Shown: in pieces, positions 1-5,442 of the stretch
Numbering within the stretch: the stretch's first letter is position 1
How the letters are laid out: each line of letters opens with the position of its first letter
Position numbers and translations under genes: made by a program
Notes under the pieces: generated by a model
Seen by the model: the letters and a program-made list of their open reading frames with translations, nothing else
Database searches by the model: none
Told to the model about the DNA's origin: nothing
Assembly (NCBI GenBank): GCA_903903935.1
Contig: CAIVAX010000277.1
Location: 1-5,442 of the forward strand
DNA: 5,442 bases
From: an uncultured Hyphomicrobiales bacterium
GTDB lineage: Bacteria > Pseudomonadota > Alphaproteobacteria > Rhizobiales > Beijerinckiaceae
Reading direction: 5' to 3'

Positions 1-2
1 AT

Positions 3-245
3 GTGCCCCCCGCTTATGTGCAGCGGGCCTATGAGCAGGCGCGCGCCCATAAATGGTATATGTCGGCGCGCCTTGTGACCTGTAATGATCTTTATTCCTT
101 CGACCCGAGTGTGAAGGTCGATGTCCATGATTTTACCGATGTCATTGGGCGTCATTTCCGCCAACCGGAGGAGGGCTTAGGCTTTGATGACAGCCCCTCA
201 TCGCATATGTGGCGCAGCATTATCTGGCCAAACAATTTTCTCTAA
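3..245 (+). CDS. C-terminal end of an unrecognised protein (5' truncated by window edge)
   Basis: An open frame runs from the window edge to a TAA stop at 243-245, giving about 80 residues of what is most likely the C-terminus of a longer protein; the true start is upstream of the window. The first in-window candidate start (GTG at position 3) has no room for a ribosome binding site, so I read it as internal. The visible part is rich in aromatic, acidic and histidine residues, with segments such as SFDPSVKVDVHDFTDVIG and a tail ending MWRSIIWPNNFL. It has no obvious membrane segment, repeat or low-complexity stretch. Its well-formed codon use and protein-like composition support a real gene. 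It stops only 9 bp before the earliest possible nadD start, so it may be co-transcribed with nadD. I do not recognise the family and assign no function. It is not the ProA C-terminus that often precedes nadD in related bacteria. Confidence 0.6.
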   Translation: MPPAYVQRAYEQARAHKWYMSARLVTCNDLYSFDPSVKVDVHDFTDVIGRHFRQPEEGLGFDDSPSSHMWRSIIWPNNFL

Positions 246-269
246 GATCGGCGAGTGACTAGTGTTGAT

Positions 270-332
270 GATGAGGGCTTGCGCCTTGCAGATGAGGGCT
301 TGCGGCTTGCAGATGAGGGCTTGCGGCTTGGC
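270..332 (+). repeat. Three tandem copies of a 21-bp repeat upstream of or within the nadD 5' end
   Basis: Three head-to-tail 21-bp units lie at 270-290, 291-311 and 312-332. Copies 1 and 2 differ at one base (cgc versus cgg), and copy 3 diverges only in its last codon (gca to ggc). Each unit is a multiple of three, and in the nadD frame it reads DEGLRLA, DEGLRLA, DEGLRLG. The repeat precedes the conserved NadD domain by over 30 codons. It is either a short N-terminal extension, if translation begins at the GTG at 255, or untranslated leader. Slipped-strand expansion is the likely origin. Confidence 0.9.
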
Positions 333-356
333 GCGCCAGACGTCATTTTGCATCAG

Positions 357-1007
357 ATGAACACGACCTCCCCCTTGGCTCAAAAGGCTGCCGCACAAGC
401 CCCGCGCAGTGCCATCATGCGCCTGCCGCGCCATGCGCCGGGCATGCGGATTGGCTTATTGGGGGGCTCTTTCAATCCCGCGCATGAGGGCCATCGCTTG
501 ATCAGCCTGATTGCTTTGCGCCGCCTTAATCTCGATTGCATCTGGTGGCTGGTGACGCCCGGCAATCCTCTCAAACAGGCGAGCGAGCTTGTCGATTTAC
601 CAACACGGCTGAAGACCAGCGCGCAGATTGCTAATCATCCCGCTCTCATCATCAGTGATTTTGAATCGACGATTGGTACGCACTTTACCTATGATACTTT
701 GCGCCATCTCACGCAGCGCTGCGCCGGGGTCAATTTTGTCTGGCTGATGGGGGCGGATAATCTCGCCTCGTTTCATCTTTGGTATCGCTGGCGCGATATT
801 GCACGCCTCATGCCTCTGGCGGTGATTGATCGGCCCGGTAACACTCTGCGCGCCAGTCATAGCAAGGCTGCGCTTTATCTTGAAAAATATCGGATCGAGG
901 AAGCACAGAGCCGGATGCTTGCCTGTGCGCCAGCGCCTGCGCTGATGTTTGTGCATGGTCCACGCTCGGCGCAATCGTCCACCGCTTTGCGGGCGCAAAT
1001 GAGGTGA
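357..1007 (+). CDS. nadD: Nicotinate-nucleotide adenylyltransferase NadD
   Basis: This cytosolic enzyme transfers AMP from ATP to nicotinate mononucleotide to make nicotinate adenine dinucleotide, the second-last step of NAD synthesis. The nucleotidyltransferase signature GGSFNPAHEGH, with its two nucleotide-binding histidines, is encoded from about 462 to 494. It is followed by the alphaproteobacterial-style WWLVTPGNPLK and WLMGADNLASFHLW segments. Near the C-terminus SSTALR fits the family's SSTxIR phosphate-binding motif. The start is uncertain. ATG 357 gives 216 residues. ATG 417 gives 196 and begins MRLPRHAPGMRIG, which resembles the N-terminus of relatives. GTG 255 would add the DEGLRLA repeats and give 250. 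None has a good ribosome binding site. ATG 357 is a compromise; the conserved core begins at about 444 either way. No rsfS or rlmH follows, although these are common nadD neighbours in alphaproteobacteria; a 6S RNA-like gene follows instead. Confidence 0.92.
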   Translation: MNTTSPLAQKAAAQAPRSAIMRLPRHAPGMRIGLLGGSFNPAHEGHRLISLIALRRLNLDCIWWLVTPGNPLKQASELVDLPTRLKTSAQIANHPALIISDFESTIGTHFTYDTLRHLTQRCAGVNFVWLMGADNLASFHLWYRWRDIARLMPLAVIDRPGNTLRASHSKAALYLEKYRIEEAQSRMLACAPAPALMFVHGPRSAQSSTALRAQMR

Positions 1008-1099
1008 AACCCCTCAGCCAAGATTTAATCCCCGCGCTCTGGCAAAACCAAAGCTTTGCGCCTACATTGTGAGGGCGGAGCTGCGGGGTTTGTGTAGGA

Positions 1100-1245
1100 T
1101 CAGTATTCCCGGGGCCTTATCGATCTCTAAGGGAGCTGTCCCTGGCCTTGTCCGTGGACTTGGCCATATGGCGCCCACCTACATTGTAGGTTTCCCGGGA
1201 TCGATATCCCACGGCTCAGTGGCCCCGCACTTGCTCTTCTCAGGA
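1100..1245 (+). ncRNA. ssrS: 6S RNA, regulator of sigma-70 RNA polymerase (ends approximate)
   Basis: 6S RNA mimics an open promoter, binds the housekeeping RNA polymerase holoenzyme and dampens transcription in stationary phase. The identification rests on three observations. First, the sequence resembles my recollection of alphaproteobacterial 6S RNAs, notably the blocks near 1119-1143 (ATCGATCTCTAAGGGAGCTG then TCCCTGGCC) and 1176-1191. Second, the pairing fits a long interrupted rod: closing stem 1110-1116 with 1221-1227, stem 1118-1124 with 1200-1206, hairpins 1130-1134/1139-1143 and 1144-1152/1157-1165 (with a mismatch), and hairpin 1177-1182/1186-1191. Third, it sits directly upstream of the fau/ygfA gene, the classic ssrS position. 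The stretch has no credible protein-coding frame. An additional 7-bp pairing of 1082-1088 with 1223-1229 competes with the closing stem, so the 5' end could lie nearer 1080. No clear promoter could be assigned. Confidence 0.82.
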
Positions 1246-1261
1246 TGGCTGGACCAGTGTT

Positions 1262-1861
1262 GTGAGCCCGCATGCTTCCTATTTGAGCCAGCAAGCTGCC
1301 AAAGCAGCTCTTCGCCGGCAGGCTTTGGAATGTCGCGCCAAGGTGACCCCCGACATTCAGAGCCAATTTGCAGCGCATCTGGCCAAAGAAGGGCTGAGGC
1401 TCGCCAGAGCAAGGCTGGGGGTCAAATGCGTCTCGCTCTATCACCCCATACGCCAAGAGGCCGATTGCCTGCACTTGTTGCATGCCCTGCATGAGGCCGG
1501 ATTTAACACAGCCCTGCCTTTGGTTGAGGCGGACAAGCTCCCCTTACGCTTTTTGCAATGGAGACCGGGAGAGGCGCTCATTCGCTCCAAAATGGGGCTG
1601 AATGAGCCAGATCCGGCGCAAAATGAGGTCAAACCGGATGTTTTCTTCATTCCTCTGGCGGCTTTTGACCGCAAGGGCAATCGCTTAGGCTATGGGCGCG
1701 GCTATTTTGATGCCTCACTGGCACAAGCCAGAGCCGAACGCAAAGTGCTGGCTGTCGGCCTTGCTTATAAATGTCAGGAAATTCCGGCTGTTCCCATTTC
1801 AGACCACGACCAAAGGCTTGATTTCGTGATAACAGAAAGTGAAACCTTGGACTTTGGTTAG
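1262..1861 (+). CDS. fau: 5-formyltetrahydrofolate cyclo-ligase
   Basis: This enzyme (MTHFS, YgfA/Fau) uses ATP to convert 5-formyltetrahydrofolate into 5,10-methenyltetrahydrofolate, returning this storage and inhibitory folate to one-carbon metabolism in the cytosol. The product is 199 residues, usual for the family. The N-terminal helix (residues 11-30, AAKAALRRQAL) carries the conserved lysine/arginine-rich region. Further motifs are YHPIRQEAD near 60-68, LPLVEADKLPLRFLQW near 85-100, and the glycine-rich nucleotide-binding signature RLGYGRGYFD at 141-150. The closing segment DHDQRLDFVIT near 181-191 is also typical. The GTG at 1262 is the best start: no in-frame ATG occurs until codon 111, and a TTG at 1283 is the only other nearby choice. 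The upstream AGGA at 1242-1245 is rather distant and lies at the 3' edge of the 6S RNA. Co-transcription with the 6S RNA upstream and the phosphoesterase downstream is likely. Confidence 0.95.
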   Translation: MSPHASYLSQQAAKAALRRQALECRAKVTPDIQSQFAAHLAKEGLRLARARLGVKCVSLYHPIRQEADCLHLLHALHEAGFNTALPLVEADKLPLRFLQWRPGEALIRSKMGLNEPDPAQNEVKPDVFFIPLAAFDRKGNRLGYGRGYFDASLAQARAERKVLAVGLAYKCQEIPAVPISDHDQRLDFVITESETLDFG

Positions 1862-1865
1862 GTGA
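1860..1865 (+). promoter_or_regulatory. Ribosome binding site of the YmdB-family gene, overlapping the fau stop codon
   Basis: The sequence AGGTGA lies 9 bases before the ATG at 1875 and is the clearest Shine-Dalgarno match in the window. Its first two bases are the last two of the fau TAG stop. This placement supports the ATG as the true start and suggests translational coupling of the two genes. Confidence 0.75.
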
Positions 1866-1874
1866 GCTTTTCGC

Positions 1875-2696
1875 ATGCGTCTGCTTTTCATCGGGGACAT
1901 AGTCGGCCGCGCAGGCCGCGACCAATTGGTGCAACGCCTGCCCCATTTGCGGCGCGACTGGAATCTCGATTTTGTGATTGCCAATGCTGAAAATGCCGCG
2001 GGCGGCTTTGGCATTACGGAGGCCATTGCGCAGGATTTTATTGATGCGGGCTGCGATTGTCTGACCTTAGGCAATCATTCTTGGGATCAGAAAGAGGCGC
2101 TTGTCTTCATTGAGCGCCAGCCCCGCCTGTTGCGTCCGCTCAATTATCCCCCCGGCACGCCGGGGCGCGGCGCCAATCTGTTTGATGCGCGCAATGGCGC
2201 AAAAGTTCTCGTGATGAATGTGATGGGCCGCATTTTCATGGATCCGCTAGATGATCCTTTTGCGGCGGTGGAGCGCGAGCTCAGCGCCTGTCCTTTGGGC
2301 ATGGGCTGCGATGCCAGCCTGATTGATGTGCATGCGGAAACCACCAGTGAGAAATATGCCATGGGGCATTTTTGCGATGGCCGCGCCTCGGCTGTGGTGG
2401 GAACGCATACGCATGTGCCCACTGCCGATGCGCAAATCCTGCCCCAAGGCACGGCCTATCAATCGGATGCAGGCATGACGGGCGATTATGATTCGGTGAT
2501 TGGCATGGATAAGGACGAGCCATTGCGCCGGTTCACCACCAAAATCCCCGGGGGGCGGTTTGAGCCCGCTTTGGGGCCCGCCACGCTATGTGGCATAGGC
2601 ATTGAGATTGATGACCGCACGGGGCTGGCGCAAGCCATAGCACCTGTGCGGCTGGGAGGGCGGCTGGCCCAGACTGTGCCGCCTTTCTGGAATTGA
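1875..2696 (+). CDS. YmdB-family (TIGR00282) metallophosphoesterase
   Basis: This is a 273-residue member of the calcineurin-like phosphoesterase branch typified by Bacillus YmdB, which hydrolyses cyclic nucleotides in vitro and affects biofilm and developmental decisions; it is unrelated to E. coli YmdB. The dinuclear metal-site motifs are all visible: GDIVGR with Asp8, NAEN with Glu39 and Asn40, GNHSWD with Asn67, His68 and Asp71, HAETTSEK with His153 and Glu155, and GTHTHVPTAD with His178 and His180. The family's C-terminal DAGMTGDYDSVIGM segment is present at 198-211. There is no signal peptide or membrane segment, so it should be cytosolic. Length matches the usual 260-280 residues. It starts 13 bp after fau with a strong ribosome binding site. 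The natural substrate in proteobacteria is not known to me, so only phosphoesterase chemistry is asserted. Confidence 0.93.
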   Translation: MRLLFIGDIVGRAGRDQLVQRLPHLRRDWNLDFVIANAENAAGGFGITEAIAQDFIDAGCDCLTLGNHSWDQKEALVFIERQPRLLRPLNYPPGTPGRGANLFDARNGAKVLVMNVMGRIFMDPLDDPFAAVERELSACPLGMGCDASLIDVHAETTSEKYAMGHFCDGRASAVVGTHTHVPTADAQILPQGTAYQSDAGMTGDYDSVIGMDKDEPLRRFTTKIPGGRFEPALGPATLCGIGIEIDDRTGLAQAIAPVRLGGRLAQTVPPFWN

Positions 2697-2767
2697 GCTT
2701 GAGCTCTTCGTGCGCTAGAGGTGTGCGCAGCTTTATCCATGGGTCTTTCTAAAAGAATGGGTTTGTT

Positions 2768-3514
2768 ATGGCCGGACATAGTCAGTTCAAAAATATCATG
2801 CACAAGAAGGGCAAGCAGGATGCCTTGCGCTCCAAGCTGTTCTCCAAACTGGCTCGCGAAATCACAGTGGCCGCCAAAATGGGCATGCCCGATCCTGCGA
2901 TGAATCCGCGCCTGCGTCTGGCCGTGACGGCGGCGCGAGCGGAAAACATGCCCAAGGACAATATTGAACGGGCGATCAAAAAGGCCTCGGGTGGCGAGGG
3001 CGATAATTATGATGAAGTGCGCTATGAGGGCCGCGCGCCCGGCGGCGTCGCCATTATTGTCGAAGCGCTGACCGATAATCGCAATCGCACAGCTGGCGAA
3101 GTGCGCTCCTTTTTTACCAAAGCGGGCGGCGAAATGACCGCCTCAGGCGCGGTCGCCTTTATGTTTGATCATATTGGGCTGATTGAATATGACGCGAAAG
3201 TCGCCACTGAAGATCAGATGATGGAAGCTGCCATTGAAGCCGGCGCCGATGATGTGGAATCCTCCGACGAGGGGCATGACATCATCACCAGCATTGAGAG
3301 CTTTGGTGAAGTTGGCAAGTTGCTCGAAGCCAAATTTGGTGAGCCGCGCAAAGCCAAATTGATCTGGCGTCCGCAGACTATCAATCTGCTGGATGATGAA
3401 TCGGGCGAAAAGGCGATGAAGCTGATTGGCGCGCTTGAAGATAATGATGACGTGCAAAACGTCTATGCCAATTTTGAAATTTCAGATGCGCTGGCCCAAA
3501 AGATCAGCGGCTGA
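2768..3514 (+). CDS. yebC: YebC/TACO1-family protein
   Basis: YebC/TACO1 proteins act in translation: mitochondrial TACO1 and some bacterial homologues help ribosomes through difficult proline-rich stretches. Older annotation calls YebC a transcriptional regulator. The 248-residue length is typical. The family's N-terminal signature [18 protein letters not shown] is complete. It is followed by the basic helical domain, [15 protein letters not shown] at 61-75, the core [19 protein letters not shown] at 86-104 with [10 protein letters not shown] after it, and GAVAFMFD at 127-134. The rest is the acidic middle domain, ending in a typical WRPQTIN segment and C-terminal fold. The upstream gap of 71 bp may hold its own promoter, but none is clear, and no strong ribosome binding site is seen before ATG 2768. 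Proximity to ruvC matches the yebC-ruvCAB order of many proteobacteria, here interrupted by an oppositely oriented gene. The last codons and stop are part of a tandem duplication. Confidence 0.95.
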   Translation: MAGHSQFKNIMHKKGKQDALRSKLFSKLAREITVAAKMGMPDPAMNPRLRLAVTAARAENMPKDNIERAIKKASGGEGDNYDEVRYEGRAPGGVAIIVEALTDNRNRTAGEVRSFFTKAGGEMTASGAVAFMFDHIGLIEYDAKVATEDQMMEAAIEAGADDVESSDEGHDIITSIESFGEVGKLLEAKFGEPRKAKLIWRPQTINLLDDESGEKAMKLIGALEDNDDVQNVYANFEISDALAQKISG

Positions 3515-3560
3515 AAGATCAGCGGCTAAAAGAACACAGGCTGAGGCTGATCTTTTAGCC
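3498..3560. terminator. Probable bidirectional terminator between yebC and the convergent permease gene
   Basis: The right arm GCTGATCTTTT at 3546-3556 is the exact reverse complement of 3498-3508 (11 bp), and pairs over 10 bp with the second duplicate copy at 3514-3523. A third option pairs GGCTAAAAGA at 3524-3533 with TCTTTTAGCC at 3551-3560 (10 bp). The arms carry A-runs on the 5' side and T-runs on the 3' side, so both strands can form a stem ending in Ts. They lie in the 51-bp gap between two convergent stop codons. No long T-tract follows the stem, so terminator strength is uncertain. Confidence 0.65.
3499..3528 (+). repeat. 15-bp tandem duplication spanning the yebC stop codon
   Basis: Two adjacent units, 3499-3513 and 3514-3528, are identical over 14 bases (AAAGATCAGCGGCT) and differ only in the last base, G versus A. 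The unit covers the final yebC codons (KISG) and the first base(s) of the stop. Because the period is a multiple of three, the second copy repeats KISG and ends in TAA, giving a TGA followed in frame by a back-up TAA 15 bases later. Confidence 0.95.
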
Positions 3561-3565
3561 TCTGC

Positions 3566-4339
3566 CTAGCGTATCATCTGATCAAAAATTGGCATGGACA
3601 AGATCGCTGATATGGCAATCAGCACATAAGCAAATCTCCGGAATGTCTCCTCCGAGGCCACGCCAAATAAGCGTGCACCCAAGGCAAGACCAAGTGTGTA
3701 GCAGGGCCAGACGATGATCGCATACACAACGATCTGCCAGGTGAAGACGCCTTTGACAAAATAGATGATATCAATCGCCAGCGATGAAAAGGCATAATAG
3801 ACCATGATATTGGCGCGGGTGAGCGCAGCCTCTGTGCGCCCGCCCAGCCAATAGGCGATCACGGGCGGCCCCGAAATGCCTGTGGCCCCGCCCATGCCGC
3901 CAGCAAACAGACCCACAAGAAAGGTCAATCCTGTTTTAGGCTGGCCGCGAAAGCGCCAGCCTGTCAGCAACAGAGCCAGCATGGCAAAGACCATCAGATC
4001 CATGCCCCAGCGCAGAATGAGCGGATCCATGCTCTCCAGCAACAAAGCGCCAAAAGGCTGCGCAATCCATGTGCCCAACAGCATGGGCAGAACCATGGTC
4101 CAATTGCATTTGCGCACACTGGCTATGCCATAGGGTGTCGCTGAGCCCAGATCGGAGAGATAAAAGGTTGGAACAGCGACTTTTGGACCGACCAGAGCCG
4201 ACATGATCGGGATCAAGATCAAAGCGCCGCCAAAGCCTGAAAAGCCGCGCACAATGCCGCTGATCAAGGTTGTGGCAATGATCACCCAAGTTGTGGGCTG
4301 GGCAAACAGAGCCAGCAAGGCTGCAGGATCAAATTCCAT
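3566..4339 (-). CDS. TauE/SafE-family membrane permease (putative sulfite/organosulfonate-type exporter)
   Basis: This is an inner-membrane transporter of the TauE/SafE (formerly DUF81) family, whose characterised members move sulfite, sulfoacetate or other small anions. The 257-residue product is mostly hydrophobic, with about eight membrane segments in two related halves. The family hallmark occurs twice: GIVRGFSGFGGALILIP at residues 28-44 and GGMGGATGISGPPVIAYW at 147-164. I chose ATG 4339, which gives MEFDPAALLALF and has a GGAA a few bases upstream. A GTG at 4372 would add 11 polar, arginine-rich residues (MRRRPSGFWNR) and is less likely. It is transcribed against both neighbours, convergent with yebC and divergent from ruvC, so it forms its own unit inside the yebC-ruvC interval. 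No sulfur-metabolism genes are nearby, so the substrate cannot be inferred from context. Confidence 0.88.
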   Translation of the reverse strand: MEFDPAALLALFAQPTTWVIIATTLISGIVRGFSGFGGALILIPIMSALVGPKVAVPTFYLSDLGSATPYGIASVRKCNWTMVLPMLLGTWIAQPFGALLLESMDPLILRWGMDLMVFAMLALLLTGWRFRGQPKTGLTFLVGLFAGGMGGATGISGPPVIAYWLGGRTEAALTRANIMVYYAFSSLAIDIIYFVKGVFTWQIVVYAIIVWPCYTLGLALGARLFGVASEETFRRFAYVLIAISAILSMPIFDQMIR

Positions 4340-4439
4340 TCTATTCCAAAATCCTGATGGGCGCCGCCGCACCCCTCGCTTGATGAGGTCTCAGAGGGCG
4401 GATTTTTGCATAAAACGGGCGCATTTGCGAAACTAGGTC

Positions 4440-5009
4440 ATGGCTGAACAAGCGATTCGTATTCTTGGCATTGACCCTGGCCTGCGACACACAGGCTGGG
4501 GCTTGATTGAATGCGTGGGCACACGCCTGATCTTCCTAGCCTGCGGGGCTATTCATTCCAATGATAAACTCACTCTGGCGGATCGTCTGCGCCAGCTGCA
4601 TGAGGGGTTGAGTGAGGTGATCCATCTGCATCGCCCCGATGAAGCGGCCGTGGAGGAAACATTTATCAACCGCGATCCGCAATCGGCGCTGCGACTGGGA
4701 CAGGCCAGAGGGATTGCGCTTGTTGTGCCCGCATTGGCGGGCCTGCCAGTGGCGGAATATGCCGCCAATCTGATCAAGAAAACTGTTGTTGGCTCCGGTC
4801 ATGCCGATAAAAAGCAGATTGCGATGATGGTGCAGGTGCTGTTGCCCAAAGCCAATGCAGCCTCGGCGGATGCGGCCGATGCTTTGGCCATCGCCATTTG
4901 TCATTCGCAGCATAGGGGCGCGCGGGCGCTCCATGCGGCTCTTGTGCAAGCACCAAAACAGACAAAGCCACCAAGACAGATCAAAGCGCAACGGAAATTC
5001 ACCCCATGA
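4440..5009 (+). CDS. ruvC: Crossover junction endodeoxyribonuclease RuvC
   Basis: RuvC is the dimeric, magnesium-dependent nuclease that cuts Holliday junctions made by recombination, acting with RuvA and RuvB. All four catalytic acidic residues are present: Asp12 in [14 protein letters not shown], Glu72 in AVEETFIN, and Asp144 and Asp147 in [14 protein letters not shown]. The segment [11 protein letters not shown] at 81-91 is also characteristic, as is [21 protein letters not shown] around 106-126. The 189-residue length exceeds the roughly 173 of E. coli RuvC because of a lysine/arginine/proline-rich tail after about residue 160 (for example [19 protein letters not shown]). Such basic tails vary among relatives. 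The ATG at 4440 has a short AGGT just upstream and follows a 100-bp divergent gap shared with the permease gene. Its TGA stop overlaps the ruvA ATG, indicating an operon. Confidence 0.97.
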   Translation: MAEQAIRILGIDPGLRHTGWGLIECVGTRLIFLACGAIHSNDKLTLADRLRQLHEGLSEVIHLHRPDEAAVEETFINRDPQSALRLGQARGIALVVPALAGLPVAEYAANLIKKTVVGSGHADKKQIAMMVQVLLPKANAASADAADALAIAICHSQHRGARALHAALVQAPKQTKPPRQIKAQRKFTP

Positions 5010-5442
5010 TTGGCAAACTTACCGGCGTTATCGATTCGTTTGGCGAGGATTATCTCATCCTTGATGTGCAGGGCGTTGGCTATGTGGTGAGCTGCTCGTC
5101 GCATACGATGCAGAAATTGCCGCGCCCCGGTGAGCCGGCTGCTTTAGCGATTGAGACGCAGGTGCGCGAAGATTCCATTCGCCTGTTTGGCTTTCTGAGC
5201 ATTGCTGAGCGCGATTGGTTTCGCCTGTTGCAAAGCGTGCAAGGTGTCGGTTCCAAAGTTGCGTTGGCTATTCTGGGCCTCTTAGAGCCTACCGAACTCG
5301 TCTCTGCGATTGCTTTGCAAGACAAAGCTATGATTGCACGCACATCGGGGGTCGGGCCAAAATTGGCCGCCCGCATTGTCACCGAGCTCAAAGACAAAGC
5401 GCCGAGCTTTGGTCATGTTGATGCCACCTCTATGCGTCTTGC
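5006..5442 (+). CDS. ruvA: Holliday junction DNA helicase subunit RuvA (3' truncated by window edge)
   Basis: RuvA is the tetrameric DNA-binding protein that holds the four-way junction open and loads the RuvB motor for branch migration. Its ATG at 5006 overlaps the ruvC stop (ATGA), implying coupled translation. About 145 residues are visible. They start [13 protein letters not shown], an OB-fold domain I (about 1-62) that includes the acidic-pin pair Glu55-Asp56 in [13 protein letters not shown], which helps separate strands at the junction. Domain II follows with two helix-hairpin-helix motifs, [18 protein letters not shown] at about 74-91 and [21 protein letters not shown] at about 109-129. 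The reading frame is open to the window end. The flexible linker and the RuvB-binding domain III (roughly the last 50-60 residues) lie outside, and ruvB is expected next. Confidence 0.97.
   Translation, partial: MIGKLTGVIDSFGEDYLILDVQGVGYVVSCSSHTMQKLPRPGEPAALAIETQVREDSIRLFGFLSIAERDWFRLLQSVQGVGSKVALAILGLLEPTELVSAIALQDKAMIARTSGVGPKLAARIVTELKDKAPSFGHVDATSMRL

Noticed and set aside
65..337. Two GGCGCGCC palindromes at 65-72 and 330-337
   Set aside because: GC-only palindromes of this kind are expected by chance in a moderately GC-rich genome, and no other signal links them.
198..434. Minus-strand open frame reading KPQALICKPQALICKAQALI across the 21-bp repeat
   Set aside because: The repeated peptide is just the antisense reading of the DNA repeat. 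There is no start context, and it overlaps nadD and the upstream gene.
1050..1100. Promoter for the 6S RNA (TTGCGC or TTGTGA as -35, TAGGAT as -10)
   Set aside because: No pair has acceptable spacing together with acceptable matches, and the 5' end of the RNA is uncertain.
1069..1494. Plus-strand open frame of about 141 codons across the 6S RNA and the 5' part of fau
   Set aside because: It crosses the structured 6S RNA and then overlaps fau out of frame. Its composition (runs of Ser, Pro, Arg, Gly) is not protein-like in any family I know.
3143..3457. Minus-strand open frame opposite yebC, and similar ones opposite ymdB-like, fau and ruvC genes
   Set aside because: These are antisense shadows created by codon bias of strongly supported genes. 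None has recognisable motifs or ribosome binding sites.
4340..4439. Possible sigma-70 promoter for ruvC (TTGATG at 4380-4385 with an AT-rich TTTTTGCATAAAA region)
   Set aside because: The best -35-like and -10-like hexamers are 23-24 bp apart and match poorly. A promoter must exist in this divergent gap, but I cannot place it.

Overview
The window reads as chromosomal DNA of an alphaproteobacterium, most likely from the Hyphomicrobiales (Rhizobiales) or a close relative. This is an inference from protein style and gene order: a 5-formyltetrahydrofolate cyclo-ligase gene, a YmdB-type metallophosphoesterase gene, yebC and then ruvC-ruvA, with a 6S RNA-like gene in front. Composition looks moderately GC-rich and even throughout. 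I see no insertion sequence, phage gene, tRNA, rRNA or CRISPR array.

Left part (1-1007): the window opens inside the 3' end of an unrecognised gene that stops at 245. It is followed by nadD (NAD biosynthesis), whose likely start is preceded by three in-frame copies of a 21-bp repeat. Next (about 1100-1245) comes a non-coding stretch with the sequence and pairing of an alphaproteobacterial 6S RNA (ssrS). It lies directly upstream of fau/ygfA (1262-1861), the same ssrS-fau pairing seen in many proteobacteria. The fau gene is followed 13 bp later by a YmdB-family metallophosphoesterase (1875-2696). The ribosome binding site of that gene overlaps the fau stop codon, so the two are probably co-translated.

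Middle (2697-3565): yebC lies on the same strand after a 71-bp gap. It ends in a 15-bp tandem duplication that includes its last codons and stop. Both duplicate copies can pair with a downstream inverted arm, giving a probable bidirectional terminator between yebC and a convergent gene.

Right part (3566-5442): a TauE/SafE-family membrane permease on the minus strand separates yebC from ruvC. Then ruvC and ruvA, the Holliday junction resolvase and the branch-migration DNA-binding subunit, overlap by 4 bp. RuvA runs off the end of the window; its third domain and presumably ruvB lie beyond.

Functionally this is housekeeping DNA: cofactor metabolism (NAD, folate), global transcription control by 6S RNA, translation (YebC) and recombinational repair (RuvAC). 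I found no convincing new multi-gene system. The points worth a second look are small-scale: the nadD-leader repeat, the 6S/fau junction, the duplicated yebC end with its terminator, and the unidentified first gene.
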